Shown piece after piece: positions 25,090-35,198 of a stretch of 64,000 nt of DNA. This DNA comes from an uncultured Prochlorococcus sp. (GTDB lineage: Bacteria > Cyanobacteriota > Cyanobacteriia > PCC-6307 > Cyanobiaceae): the NCBI GenBank assembly GCA_902600475.1, contig CACKJM010000005.1:20560-84559 (forward strand). Direction: 5' to 3'. The stretch's first letter is position 1. Each line of letters begins with the position of its first letter. The notes under the pieces were generated by a model. The model was not told the origin of the DNA. It ran no database searches and saw only the letters and a program-made list of their open reading frames with translations. The translations under genes were made by a program, and so were the position numbers.

Positions 25090-26514
25090 ATGCTTTCTTC
25101 AAAAATCAAATCAAATGAAATCGATTTTGGTAGCTGCAATAAAGATTTATTAGAAGAAATTATTTACTATGGGATTAGCCTAGGCGCCGATTTTGTAGAA
25201 ATATTTATAGAGAATACCGACAACTCAAGTTTGTTAGCTGAAGAGGATTTTATTACAAGTGTAAGCCCATCATTTGGAACGGGTGCTGGTATAAGAATCT
25301 TCAAAGACAAAAAGGATGGATTTGTAAGTACAAATGATTTAACAAAGCATGGCTTGATGAGATCGGTATCTCAGGCTATTGAGATGTTAGACATAAAAGA
25401 CAACAAAAAAAGAGAAGTATTTAACGGTTTAAATAAACTTAGGGACTATAGTTTATCGAAGAAAAAATGGATTAATGAAGTCCCATCTATTCATGAGATA
25501 AGTGAAAAACTATTAGTCAGCACAAAGTCTCTAAAGAAAAATAATAAAATAATAACTAGAAAAGGTAGTTATTCAAGAAATCTGCAAGAAATAATTATTG
25601 CCTCCAGCGACGGAACCTATGTCTCAGATATTAGGTTGCATCAAACAGTAGGACTCAACGTGATTGCTAGTGATGCCCAATATAGGTCTAGTGGGAGTAG
25701 AAGATTTGGATCGTCAGGAATGCCAAATGAATTCAGATTATGGGATCACGACAAAGCAGCTAATGATGTGTTTGAAAGCTCAATGAATATGTTATATGCA
25801 GATTATGTTGATGCCGGACAAATGCCTGTTGTCTTAGCTAATAAATTTGGTGGCGTTATATTCCACGAAGCCTGCGGTCATTTACTTGAAACTACTCAAA
25901 TAGAGAGAGGAACGACACCATTTGAGAATAAATTGAATGAAAAAATTGCTCATGAATCATTAACAGCAATTGATGAAGGGATATCAAAAGGATCCTTTGG
26001 TTCATTATCGGTAGATGATGAAGGTATGGAACCCGAAAAATCAGTTCTTATAAAAGATGGAATTTTAAAAAAATTTATATCTGACAGGGCAGGTGAATTA
26101 AGAACAGGCCATAAAAGAACAGGAAGTGGAAGAAGACAAAATTATTCTTTTGCTGCAGCTTCAAGAATGAGAAATACTTATATAGCTAAAGGTGATTACT
26201 CCAAAGAAGATCTAATAAATAGTATTAGCGACGGTCTTTATTGCAAATCAATGGGTGGTGGCAGTGTAGGTGCTACGGGACAATTTAATTTTGCTGTAGA
26301 AGAAGGTTATCTAATTAAAAATGGTAAATTAACTAATCCAGTAAAGGGAGCAACTTTGATTGGTGAGGCTAAAGAAGTAATGCCAAAAATATCAATGTGC
26401 GGAAATGACCTTGAATTAGCACCTGGATTTTGTGGATCCATCAGTGGAAGTGTCAATGTAACTGTTGGCCAACCGCATATTAAGGTTGATTCAATAACTG
26501 TTGGTGGAAGATAG
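25090..26514 (+). CDS. tldD: TldD metalloprotease subunit
   Basis: The 474-aa protein has the zinc motif HEACGH (His 259, Glu 260, His 264) in FGGVIFHEACGHLLETTQ, and the C-terminal GATLIGEAKEVMPKI and GFCGSISGSVNVTVGQPHI that are hallmarks of TldD. With PmbA/TldE it forms a heterodimeric protease that trims unfolded or leader peptides. Its partner gene starts three bases after the stop. Confidence 0.95.
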   Translation: MLSSKIKSNEIDFGSCNKDLLEEIIYYGISLGADFVEIFIENTDNSSLLAEEDFITSVSPSFGTGAGIRIFKDKKDGFVSTNDLTKHGLMRSVSQAIEMLDIKDNKKREVFNGLNKLRDYSLSKKKWINEVPSIHEISEKLLVSTKSLKKNNKIITRKGSYSRNLQEIIIASSDGTYVSDIRLHQTVGLNVIASDAQYRSSGSRRFGSSGMPNEFRLWDHDKAANDVFESSMNMLYADYVDAGQMPVVLANKFGGVIFHEACGHLLETTQIERGTTPFENKLNEKIAHESLTAIDEGISKGSFGSLSVDDEGMEPEKSVLIKDGILKKFISDRAGELRTGHKRTGSGRRQNYSFAAASRMRNTYIAKGDYSKEDLINSISDGLYCKSMGGGSVGATGQFNFAVEEGYLIKNGKLTNPVKGATLIGEAKEVMPKISMCGNDLELAPGFCGSISGSVNVTVGQPHIKVDSITVGGR

Positions 26515-26517
26515 GAT

Positions 26518-27870
26518 ATGAATCCAAGAGAAATAACAAATCAAATCGTAGAAGCGGCAGATTCTCTAAATCTAAGAAAATGGGATTATGGTGCAAGCTT
26601 TTCTAATGATTACTCTGTTCAAGTAGATAAAGGAGAAGCTAAACAACTTAAGGCATCACAAAAGCAAATTTTAACTATAAGAGTTTGGAATCAATCTAAT
26701 CTTGTTGGTATTACAACAACAAGTGATATCAGTGAATCTGGTATTAAAAAGGCTCTTAAGCAAGCGAATATAGCTTCTGATTTTGGTAATAAGAATGAAA
26801 GCACAGAATTTTCACCACTAGCGAAGGATCCTATTGAAGTTAAGGAAGTTAAAAAAAGAAGTCCTGTTGGAATAAAAAAATTACTTACTCTTTTAAGACA
26901 AGCGGAAGTAAAACTAATAGAAAGTCATGAATCCATAAAATCTGTTCCATATAATGGTTTATCTGAGAGTTTCTTTGAGAGAGTTTATGCAAATAGTGAT
27001 GGTGCCTTTCGAAGTTATTCCAAAAGTCAAGCCGCACTATATTTGTATGCAAGAGCAGAAGAAAATAATAATAAACCTCGTAGTTCAGGTTCCGTAAAAC
27101 TTGGATATGGAGTTGATGATATAGATATAGAGTCGTGTATTAGAGAGGCTTCAAATAAAACAATTTCTCATTTAAATTATTCATCCATTAAAACTGATAA
27201 ATATTTAATATGTTTTTCCCCAGAGTCTTTTTTAACTATCATTAACGCCTTTAGCTCAATGTTCAATGCAAGAAGCATTATAGATGGAGTGAGCTTATCC
27301 AATAAAAATTCAATTGGAGAGAAACTATCTACAGAAGCACTTAATATTTATGATGATGGTCTGCATGAAAAGAATATTTCTTCATCACCATTTGATGGAG
27401 AAGGAACTCCAACCAAAAGACTATGTTTAATTAACAAAGGGAGAATTGAAAATTTTATACATTCTGAATCAACTGCAAGAATATTTAAAACAATTCCCAC
27501 TGGCCACGCTGGACTAGGATCAAAAGTCTCAGTATCTCCTGATTGGATAGTAGTTGAAAAATCAGAGGAAAAATTTGACCTTAAAACATCACTAGATCAC
27601 ACAACTTATGAGGGTGAATTTGTTTATATTGAAGAATTAAATGCAATCCATGCAGGTGTCAGAGCAAGTCAAGGTTCATTCTCTCTCCCTTTTGAAGGAT
27701 GGCTTTATAAAAACGGTAAAAAAATCTCAATAGAATCTGCCACTGTCGCAGGTGATATCAAATATCTTTTGAAAAATATAGTAAATATTGAATCCAGCCA
27801 AGAGGTAACAACAAGTGGAATTTCTCCACATATATGGGTAGATGAATTATCAATAACTGGTGACGCGTGA
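26518..27870 (+). CDS. pmbA: PmbA/TldE subunit
   Basis: The 450-aa partner of TldD has the same fold without the zinc motif. Recognisable segments include the central FFERVYANSDGAF and the C-terminal VSPDWIVVEK and ITGDA. It follows tldD after three bases and overlaps fmt by four bases (GTGA), so tldD-pmbA-fmt form one unit. Confidence 0.93.
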   Translation: MNPREITNQIVEAADSLNLRKWDYGASFSNDYSVQVDKGEAKQLKASQKQILTIRVWNQSNLVGITTTSDISESGIKKALKQANIASDFGNKNESTEFSPLAKDPIEVKEVKKRSPVGIKKLLTLLRQAEVKLIESHESIKSVPYNGLSESFFERVYANSDGAFRSYSKSQAALYLYARAEENNNKPRSSGSVKLGYGVDDIDIESCIREASNKTISHLNYSSIKTDKYLICFSPESFLTIINAFSSMFNARSIIDGVSLSNKNSIGEKLSTEALNIYDDGLHEKNISSSPFDGEGTPTKRLCLINKGRIENFIHSESTARIFKTIPTGHAGLGSKVSVSPDWIVVEKSEEKFDLKTSLDHTTYEGEFVYIEELNAIHAGVRASQGSFSLPFEGWLYKNGKKISIESATVAGDIKYLLKNIVNIESSQEVTTSGISPHIWVDELSITGDA

Positions 27871-28853
27871 GAATTATATTCTGGGGAACACCTGAATATT
27901 CAATTGAGAGTCTTGATATGTTTATTAAATCTAAGCACGAGGTAATTGCAGTAGTTAGCCAACCGGATAAGAAAAGATCTAGAGGAAATAAATTAATACC
28001 CTCACCTGTTAAAAGAATTGCTGAGCAAGAATCTATAAAAGTTTATACTCCTGAAAAAATTAGGGGTAATATAGATTTTATAAATGAACTTAAATCCCTT
28101 TATTGTGATTTATTTATTGTTATAGCTTACGGGAAAATTTTACCCAAAGAAATATTGGAAATCCCAAAATTGGGTTGTTGGAACGCACATGCTTCATTAC
28201 TTCCAAGATGGCGTGGTGCTGCCCCAATACAATGGTCTCTAATAAAAGGAGATGAATTTACTGGTGTAGGAATTATGAAAATGAATGAGGGACTAGATAC
28301 TGGCGACATATTGTTGGAAGAAAAAATTAAAATCGATAATAACGATAATTTAAATACACTATCGGAAAAACTTAGTATTTTATCGGCAAAATTATTTTTA
28401 AATTCTACATCTTTAATCGAAGATAATATTAATAAAAATACTAATTCTCAATTAACAAAACAAAATACCCTTGGAAGAGAAATTACTTACGCAAGAATGA
28501 TTGAAAAATCAGATTATAAAGTTGTTTGGAGTAATGAGGCATTTAAAATTTCTCAAAAAATAAAAGCACTATACCCACGAGCAAATACAATTTTTAGAGG
28601 TAAGAACCTAAAAATAATAAAAATCAAAGTTTTGAGTAGTGATGAAATTAAAAGTAAAAAATACCTTTCCATTAGCAATAATTCAAAACCAGGTATTATT
28701 CTTGCTGTCATAGAAAATGTAGGAATAGTAATTTCAACTAAAACTGATCCTATTATTTTGTTAGAAGCAAAACTGGAAGGCAAAAACATATCTAGCAAAA
28801 ATCAATTAATACAACAGTTAAAGCCAACAGTAGGTGATTATTTCTCAGATTAA
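27867..28853 (+). CDS. fmt: Methionyl-tRNA formyltransferase
   Basis: The 328-aa enzyme formylates initiator Met-tRNA using 10-formyl-THF. It starts with RIIFWGTPEYS, has the active site NAHASLLPRWRGAAPIQW and MNEGLDTGDIL, and a C-terminal OB-like domain. Start GTG at 27867 overlaps the pmbA stop. MetRS and the initiator tRNA it acts on are also in this window. It converges on the TerC gene with 4 bases overlap. Confidence 0.96.
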   Translation: MRIIFWGTPEYSIESLDMFIKSKHEVIAVVSQPDKKRSRGNKLIPSPVKRIAEQESIKVYTPEKIRGNIDFINELKSLYCDLFIVIAYGKILPKEILEIPKLGCWNAHASLLPRWRGAAPIQWSLIKGDEFTGVGIMKMNEGLDTGDILLEEKIKIDNNDNLNTLSEKLSILSAKLFLNSTSLIEDNINKNTNSQLTKQNTLGREITYARMIEKSDYKVVWSNEAFKISQKIKALYPRANTIFRGKNLKIIKIKVLSSDEIKSKKYLSISNNSKPGIILAVIENVGIVISTKTDPIILLEAKLEGKNISSKNQLIQQLKPTVGDYFSD

Positions 28854-29563
28854 ATTTTAGATTCTTTTTTAGAGAATCCCCAAATGAACGCAAAAAGAAT
28901 CAAAATATAAAAATAATAGTCCGGAAGAAATGACTCTTTAATTAACGTATTTAGTAAAAGCTTAATCCCAACAATCAAAATTGCTACGTAACCGGCTGTT
29001 TCTAATCTAGAAAATATATCCAGAAGTTTTAGAAAAATCCCCGATGTAAATCTTAAGGCTAATACTCCAATCAATGCTCCAAATATAATTAATATGTATT
29101 GATCGCTGATAGCTACTGCAGTAGTAATACTGTCTATAGAAAATGCAAAATCAGTAATTGAAAGAAGTGCTACAACTCTTAAGAATCTAAAATTATTATT
29201 TTTATTATTTGTACCATTTTCAGCGTTTTCTGTATCTGAATTTGAAAAAACATTAGAGAAGAATAAATAAATTAAATAAAAACCAGCAAAAACTCTAATG
29301 AGAATAAACTTTAGAAGAACATTAGATAAAATGATTAGAATAATTCGAAATAATAAAGATATTGTTATACCAATATTTAAGGCTCTTGATCTTAATTCTG
29401 AACTATCGAGGGATTTAGTAAGAGAAGCTAGTGCTACAGCATTATCTGCCGATAATAATAATTCTAGAGCAATTAATATTGGTAAAAGTGTAAAGATTTC
29501 GTACCAACTGTCTACTCGATCAAGTGTGGGTATAAAAGAATTTATTGCGGCTGAATCCATCAA
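28850..29563 (-). CDS. TerC-family membrane protein
   Basis: The 237-aa protein has about seven helices and two acidic motifs typical of TerC: ELLLSADNAVAL (~33-44) and DFAFSIDSITTAV (~136-148). TerC proteins are linked to metal (tellurite, Mn) export or, in plastids, to insertion of thylakoid membrane proteins. In cyanobacteria the role is open. It diverges from mfd across about 70 bases. Confidence 0.88.
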   Translation of the reverse strand: MMDSAAINSFIPTLDRVDSWYEIFTLLPILIALELLLSADNAVALASLTKSLDSSELRSRALNIGITISLLFRIILIILSNVLLKFILIRVFAGFYLIYLFFSNVFSNSDTENAENGTNNKNNNFRFLRVVALLSITDFAFSIDSITTAVAISDQYILIIFGALIGVLALRFTSGIFLKLLDIFSRLETAGYVAILIVGIKLLLNTLIKESFLPDYYFYILILFAFIWGFSKKESKI

Positions 29564-29634
29564 ATATTATTCACAATCAGTATAAAATCTAATATAATGT
29601 ATCGGATATTTGTAATCAAGATTATTAACTATAA

Positions 29635-32600
29635 ATGAGTTTAAATACTTTAGTTGATTATATTTCGAACTCACAAATTACTTCTGAATTAATTAAAAGA
29701 ATTTCAAAAAATAATGAATTAAATATTGTTGGTTCAAGTAGATATGCAAAATCAATAATATTAGATAGCATCGCAAAAAAAGAGGAAAAAAATATATTAT
29801 TAATTTGTCCTAATGTAGAAATTGCCTACAAATGGATTGGTTATTTTGAAAGTATAAATGATAAAGCAGTTTTATATTATCCTCCTACAGAACATCTACC
29901 ATACTCATCAATTAATAAATCCAAAGAGATTGAATTTAGTCAGCTTACTGTTTTATCCAAATTAATAAAAAAAGAGAAAAATGAACTTAATATCGTTATA
30001 TCAACTGAGAGATCACTACAACCTCATCTAATAAATAAAAACCTATTAATTGAAAACAAGTTAGATTTGCAAAAAGGGGTTCAAATCGAGATTCAAGAAT
30101 TAGCAAATAAACTTACATTGCTGGGTTATACGAAGGATAATGTAACTTCAACAGAAGGATTCTGGAGTAGGAGAGGGGAAATAATAGATATTTATCCTAT
30201 CAATAATGAGTTTCCTATAAGATTAGAATTTTTTGATAATGTAATTGAGAAAATAAGAGAATATGATCCCCATACACAGAAAACATTAGAAAGTATAAAT
30301 AATATTGAAATAATACAGGCTGGATTTGATATGCGAATAAAAGATAAGTTAAATAATTTATCTGAGAACAAACTTTTTAATTCGGAAGATATAAATAAAA
30401 ATAATCTTGATCGTTATTTAGGAATAATTGAAGAAGAACCCTCAAACATAATAGATTTTATAAATAGGGAAACAATTCTTGTAATTGATGAATTAGAAGA
30501 TTGTAAAAAGTTTGCAAATAATTGGTATCTAGATTCAGAAAGTAATTTTGATAATTGTAAGTATGAATTAAATGAGAACCTTAAAAATAATGACATTAAT
30601 TTAGAGGCCAAACCTAATTTGCATTTAAAGTTTGACGAAATAGTAAATTCACTAAGAAATTTTAATTTAATAAAATTTTATGAATTTGAATCTAAAATCA
30701 ATATTGATAATAGATTTTTATTAAACGATAAAAGATTAAATTCATACTCTAAAAATGTAGGGAAATTATCCAATGATATAAATAAAAATATAAAAAATAA
30801 TGAAAAAGTATGGATATTATCTGCACAACCATTAAGAACAAGGACTTTACTTTTTGAGCACGAATGTAATGCGAACTACTTAAAAAATCCTAATGATATT
30901 GATGAAGCATATAAGTCAATTAAACATTCAACTCCTCTAATTTTAAAAAATAAGAACAATTACGAAATCGAGGGATTTTATCTTCCGATATGGAAAGTTG
31001 TCCTCATAACAGATAAAGAATTATTTTCACAACAATCTCTTTTTAATAATGTATTTATAAGAAGAAAAAAAAGAAGTGTAAATTCAAATATAAATGTAAA
31101 TAAGATTAGTCCCGGTGATTTTATAGTTCATAAAAATCATGGAATAGGAAAATTTTTAAAAATAGAAAAAATAAATTTAACTGGAGATTCAAGAGATTAT
31201 TTAGTCATTCAGTATCAAGATGGGAAGATAAGTGTTGCCGCTGATCAACTCGGTAGTGTTAACAGATATAGATCAAGCGGAAAAATAAAGCCGAAAATAA
31301 ATAAATTAGGAGGGACAGAATGGGAAAAAATTAAAGAAAAAAATAAGAAACAAATCAAAAAAGTTGCTGTAGATATTTTAAAACTCTATGCAAAGAGAGA
31401 AAAATTAAAGGGTTACATTTACCCAAAAGATGGACCTTGGCAAGATGAATTAGAGGAATCATTCCCTTATAAACCAACACCTGACCAAATTACTGCTGTA
31501 AAAGAAATAAAATCGGATATGGAAAGCGATAAGCCAATGGACAGGCTAATTTGTGGAGATGTAGGATTTGGGAAAACAGAAGTAGCTGTTCGGGCTATTT
31601 TTAAGGCTATTACATCAGGCAAACAGGTAATATTACTAGCACCCACAACAATTCTTGCTCAGCAACATTGGAGAACAATAAGTAATAGATTTTCACCTTA
31701 CCCAATAAAAGTATCATTACTCAATAGATTCAAAACCGTTAATGAAAGAAAGGAAATTTATGCAGGTTTGAAAAATAACAAAATTGATTTTGTTGTAGCA
31801 ACGCATCAAATTTTAGGAAAAGAAATAGAAATTAAAAACTTAGGGCTACTAGTTATTGATGAAGAACAAAGATTTGGAGTAAGGCAAAAAGAGAAAATTA
31901 AAAAAATCAAAAATAATATAGACGTTTTAACTCTCTCGGCAACTCCAATTCCAAGAACTCTTTATATGAGCTTATCTGGACTAAGACAAATGAGCTTACT
32001 AAATACTCCTCCACCATCAAGAAGATCAATAAAAACATATTTATCTAAAATAGATATGGATGTTATAAGAACTGCAATTAATCAAGAACTTGATAGGGGA
32101 GGTCAAATTTTTTATGTTCTTCCAAGAATTTCTGATATAGATCAAGCTGTAAACAAATTAAAAAATATGTTTCCCAGCTTAAAATTTATTATTGCTCATG
32201 GGCAAATGAACGAAACAGAGCTTGAAAATGCAATGATTGCTTTTAATAATGGAGAAGTAGATCTAATGATATGCACAACTATAATTGAAAGTGGATTAGA
32301 CATTCCTAAAGTAAATACAATAATTATTGAAGATTCTCACAAATTTGGCCTTTCACAACTTTATCAACTTAGAGGAAGAGTTGGTAGAAGCGGAGTACAA
32401 GCACATGCTTGGTTATTTTATCCAGACATAAATAAAATTAATGACGATGCAAAACAAAGATTGAAAGCGATAAAAGACTTTTCAGAACTAGGTAGTGGAT
32501 ACCAACTTGCAATGAAAGATATGGAAATAAGAGGTGTTGGTAGTTTACTAGGAGAAGAACAAAGTGGAAAGGTTAATGCTATTGGATATGATTTATATAT

Positions 32601-33144
32601 AGAAATGCTCCATGAGGCTATTTCAGAAATCAGCGGGCAAGAAATACCTGAAGTTAACGACACTCAAATTGATCTACCAATAAATGCATTTATACCTGCA
32701 ACATGGATATTAAACAGAGAAGAGAAGCTTGAAGCTTACAAATCTGCTACTGAATGTTCTAATAATGATGAATTAACTGAATTAGCTACAGACTGGGTTA
32801 ATAGATATGGAAACTTACCCAAACCTGTTGAGTCTTTAATTATGATAATGAGACTAAAATTACTAGCGAAAAAATGTGGTTTTAATAAGATCAAGCTCAA
32901 AAAGCCAAATATCTTGATTGAGACAAAATTAAAAAATTCTACTTTTAAAATTCTTAAAAATTCTTTAGCAAGTAGTGTTCAAAATAAATTTAATTTTAAT
33001 GAAGGAGAACAATTTTCAATCATCACTATAAGGGGCTTAGGTGCAACTGAAATTCAAAATCAAATTGATCAACTAATGTTGTGGTTCGGTTCCTTTGAAA
33101 GAGAAATAAAGAATTTCGATAAAGAACTTTTTAAAAGAGAATAA
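29635..33144 (+). CDS. mfd: Transcription-repair coupling factor
   Basis: The 1169-aa protein releases stalled RNA polymerase from damaged DNA and recruits UvrA. The order is: UvrB-homology region (~1-340), RNA polymerase interaction domain (SPGDFIVHKNHGIGKF, ~495-510), superfamily 2 helicase motor with GDVGFGKTEV, DEEQRFGV and the SATPIPRTLYMS motif, and the C-terminal D7 domain. Length is normal. Monocistronic, in opposite direction to terC. Confidence 0.97.
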   Translation: MSLNTLVDYISNSQITSELIKRISKNNELNIVGSSRYAKSIILDSIAKKEEKNILLICPNVEIAYKWIGYFESINDKAVLYYPPTEHLPYSSINKSKEIEFSQLTVLSKLIKKEKNELNIVISTERSLQPHLINKNLLIENKLDLQKGVQIEIQELANKLTLLGYTKDNVTSTEGFWSRRGEIIDIYPINNEFPIRLEFFDNVIEKIREYDPHTQKTLESINNIEIIQAGFDMRIKDKLNNLSENKLFNSEDINKNNLDRYLGIIEEEPSNIIDFINRETILVIDELEDCKKFANNWYLDSESNFDNCKYELNENLKNNDINLEAKPNLHLKFDEIVNSLRNFNLIKFYEFESKINIDNRFLLNDKRLNSYSKNVGKLSNDINKNIKNNEKVWILSAQPLRTRTLLFEHECNANYLKNPNDIDEAYKSIKHSTPLILKNKNNYEIEGFYLPIWKVVLITDKELFSQQSLFNNVFIRRKKRSVNSNINVNKISPGDFIVHKNHGIGKFLKIEKINLTGDSRDYLVIQYQDGKISVAADQLGSVNRYRSSGKIKPKINKLGGTEWEKIKEKNKKQIKKVAVDILKLYAKREKLKGYIYPKDGPWQDELEESFPYKPTPDQITAVKEIKSDMESDKPMDRLICGDVGFGKTEVAVRAIFKAITSGKQVILLAPTTILAQQHWRTISNRFSPYPIKVSLLNRFKTVNERKEIYAGLKNNKIDFVVATHQILGKEIEIKNLGLLVIDEEQRFGVRQKEKIKKIKNNIDVLTLSATPIPRTLYMSLSGLRQMSLLNTPPPSRRSIKTYLSKIDMDVIRTAINQELDRGGQIFYVLPRISDIDQAVNKLKNMFPSLKFIIAHGQMNETELENAMIAFNNGEVDLMICTTIIESGLDIPKVNTIIIEDSHKFGLSQLYQLRGRVGRSGVQAHAWLFYPDINKINDDAKQRLKAIKDFSELGSGYQLAMKDMEIRGVGSLLGEEQSGKVNAIGYDLYIEMLHEAISEISGQEIPEVNDTQIDLPINAFIPATWILNREEKLEAYKSATECSNNDELTELATDWVNRYGNLPKPVESLIMIMRLKLLAKKCGFNKIKLKKPNILIETKLKNSTFKILKNSLASSVQNKFNFNEGEQFSIITIRGLGATEIQNQIDQLMLWFGSFEREIKNFDKELFKRE

Positions 33145-33216
33145 ATTATTAAATAATTATTTAAAATCCGCGAATCAGTTTGATTTCGGTTAGGTTTATA
33201 AAAATTTATTTATTTT

Positions 33217-33378
33217 ATGGGTGAATATATAGACGTCGGAATCCAAACTTCAATTTTACCCTTATCAATTATTTTTTCATCAATTGTATTAGGCATATTT
33301 GCATTATTTGGAGAGGAAACAGAAAATGATGATGATGATTCTGATTCGGGGAGTGGTGGCCTAATGCAACCTATTTGA
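33217..33378 (+). CDS. Small membrane protein with acidic tail, 53 aa
   Basis: ATG at 33217: one membrane helix (SILPLSIIFSSIVLGIFALFG) followed by GEETENDDDDSDSGSGG. The short N-terminus MGEYIDVGIQT and the FGEE after the helix look like a conserved cyanobacterial single-helix protein, but I cannot give its name. It ends two bases before the stop of the convergent gene at 33381. Confidence 0.6.
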   Translation: MGEYIDVGIQTSILPLSIIFSSIVLGIFALFGEETENDDDDSDSGSGGLMQPI

Positions 33379-33380
33379 AA

Positions 33381-33749
33381 TTATTTATAAACAATTTGTT
33401 TTGACTTTCTCTTAAAGACTTTAAATAACCTATTAAATGAACCTGTCATTAAAATTAGAGCAGTAAAAGAAGATATAAAAATAAAAATCACCAAAAATAT
33501 CTCATAGAGATATGAAAAGAGATCAATCAATAGTAAAAAAGACTTATTAAATGTTGAAGGTAGATTTTGTAACAGCAAATTTTTATTAGGAATTAAATAA
33601 TTTATATAAACTAATAAAACACTCAAAATAAACAAAAAGAAAGATTCAGCAAATAGTCTTTTTTTAGTTTTTCTTCTTAAATTTAATTTTCTTTTAAAAA
33701 TATATTTATCAGGTTTAATATTCAAATTTGGGATGTTTAAATCTGCCAT
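33381..33749 (-). CDS. Membrane protein with basic N-terminus, 122 aa
   Basis: A strongly basic segment (FKRKLNLRRKTKKR, ~18-32) precedes two membrane helices (FFLFILSVLLVYINYLI and IFLVIFIFISSFTALIL), and a Lys/Arg-rich tail follows. No family is recognised. Start ATG 33749. The downstream end meets the 53-aa gene. Confidence 0.55.
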   Translation of the reverse strand: MADLNIPNLNIKPDKYIFKRKLNLRRKTKKRLFAESFFLFILSVLLVYINYLIPNKNLLLQNLPSTFNKSFLLLIDLFSYLYEIFLVIFIFISSFTALILMTGSFNRLFKVFKRKSKQIVYK

Positions 33750-33839
33750 AAATCAAAGCTCAAAGAAAAAAAATTTGAATAACTCTGAAAAGAAATTAAC
33801 CTATAGTATCGTGTTTGTATTTAAGATGCTAATTGCTCT

Positions 33840-34430
33840 TTATTCAGGATTTGTTAGTTCTTTTCTTTCTATATTTTCAAAGGGACTATAAAAATAAATA
33901 AAAGAAGAAGAGAATAGAATTAAAGAGCAAATGGCAAAAAACGGTGGAATAATGAAATTGAAAAATTTAACTTTTTTATTTAACCCAAATTTTAATTTTT
34001 TTTGAATCTTATTAGGTATATCAGTTTTTTTTATTCTTACTTTTGGCGATTCATTTAACTGATCAAAACAATTTATGGTATCTGAAAGCAATGAATTGCC
34101 AATCTTTAGAACTAAAGGCTTTACATTTTCTTTAGAGCTCTTGAGAACAATATTATGTATGTGGAGATTGTCGGCTTTTATATCGATTAATTTAGACTCA
34201 TATATTGGAATTTCGTTTTTGATTAAAAGATTTGAATAAATATAAAAAGCTTCCATAATTGGCCCTAAATGTTCAATTTTGCCTTCAATAAGTGGTTTAT
34301 CAACTATGGTTAATTTCCATTGAGAAATTATAGATATTTGATCTTTATTTTCATTATTTGAATAATCTGGCAATCCGATTATTTCTAGACTTACTGAAGA
34401 TTGATGAAATGACAATTTATTTTGCATCAT
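33840..34430 (-). CDS. DUF4335 protein
   Basis: The 196-aa protein begins with a beta-rich domain (LSFHQSSVSLEIIGLPDYS ... ISIISQWKLTIVD) and ends with one membrane helix (IIPPFFAICSLILFSSSFIYFY). This matches DUF4335, a cyanobacterial family usually next to DUF3038, as here: the DUF3038 stop is at 34432 and this gene starts at 34430. Function unknown. Confidence 0.75.
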   Translation of the reverse strand: MMQNKLSFHQSSVSLEIIGLPDYSNNENKDQISIISQWKLTIVDKPLIEGKIEHLGPIMEAFYIYSNLLIKNEIPIYESKLIDIKADNLHIHNIVLKSSKENVKPLVLKIGNSLLSDTINCFDQLNESPKVRIKKTDIPNKIQKKLKFGLNKKVKFFNFIIPPFFAICSLILFSSSFIYFYSPFENIERKELTNPE

Positions 34431-34431
34431 A

Positions 34432-34956
34432 TTAAAAATCGTATAAAAAATTCTTCAACTTTCGATAACCTTGATTTGAAATACAAAAAGATAAAATAAG
34501 CAAAGATTTTATTATAATCTCACCATTTTCAGCTTGATTTAAAAGCTTTTTCACTCTCATACTATCTACATTAAATCTCTCTTTAATCAACTCAATAAAT
34601 CTCTTATTAAAATCATTCCAAATAATTGAATTCTCTTTAATATCTTCTTTAGATTTCAGTATCTCTCTGATATAAGGATATAAATATTTAGACATTTCAA
34701 CGGTGATTTTAATTAAGGCATCGAATTCGTTTACTTTAATATTGTTGTTAACATAAGATTTTCTCAATGGATTATTATTCCTTAATTTCCAAATAGTAAT
34801 TTTATTTGGCAGAATATCATTTAAATTAAGTCTATTTGATAAAGCGTAAAGAGATTGAATACCATTTAAATCAATAGTTTCTAAGATTAATAATAATAAA
34901 TCAAGCTTCTCTATAGAATGTCTTGATACGTGATTTCCCCTAGTTAAATCTGTAAT
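34432..34956 (-). CDS. DUF3038 protein with unusual start codon
   Basis: The frame codes for typical DUF3038 sequence from RHSIEKLDLLLLILETIDL onward, through IWKLRNNNPLRKSY, to the C-terminal LSFCISNQGYRKLKNFLYDF. The first ordinary start codon, a TTG at 34767, would cut off over 60 conserved-looking residues. Upstream the frame stays open to a TAG at 34963-34965 without ATG, GTG or TTG. ATT at 34954-34956 is the most likely start and would give 174 aa, near the family length. DUF4335 follows immediately. Confidence 0.7.
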   Translation of the reverse strand: MTDLTRGNHVSRHSIEKLDLLLLILETIDLNGIQSLYALSNRLNLNDILPNKITIWKLRNNNPLRKSYVNNNIKVNEFDALIKITVEMSKYLYPYIREILKSKEDIKENSIIWNDFNKRFIELIKERFNVDSMRVKKLLNQAENGEIIIKSLLILSFCISNQGYRKLKNFLYDF

Positions 34957-34995
34957 TGTTCTCTATTAAGATATAAGGTAATTATAACAGAATCA

Positions 34996-35193
34996 TTAAT
35001 CCATTTTTTGAAATAAAAATGAATATAACTTATCTAGTTCTTCAATAGTTAGCATTCCATAACTCCATAATAATATTGGTAATGGAGTGTTATTTTTTAT
35101 AGATAATTTTATACCAAGTTCAATAGTAGATTCATCTAAACCTAATACATTAAATAGATAAATTATCATTTCTCTAGATAAATAATTATTCAT
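34996..35193 (-). CDS. DUF2949 protein, 65 aa
   Basis: The small protein matches DUF2949: LGLDESTIELGIKLS and PLPILLWSYGMLTIEELDKLYSFL, two helical elements common in cyanobacteria. It is soluble and of unknown function. It follows the UbiH-like gene in the same direction by five bases and is probably cotranscribed with it. Confidence 0.75.
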   Translation of the reverse strand: MNNYLSREMIIYLFNVLGLDESTIELGIKLSIKNNTPLPILLWSYGMLTIEELDKLYSFLFQKMD

Positions 35194-35198
35194 GAATT

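Noticed and set aside
34432..34767. 111-aa protein from TTG as a complete gene
   Set aside because: It drops conserved DUF3038 sequence that continues in frame upstream; it is a truncated model.
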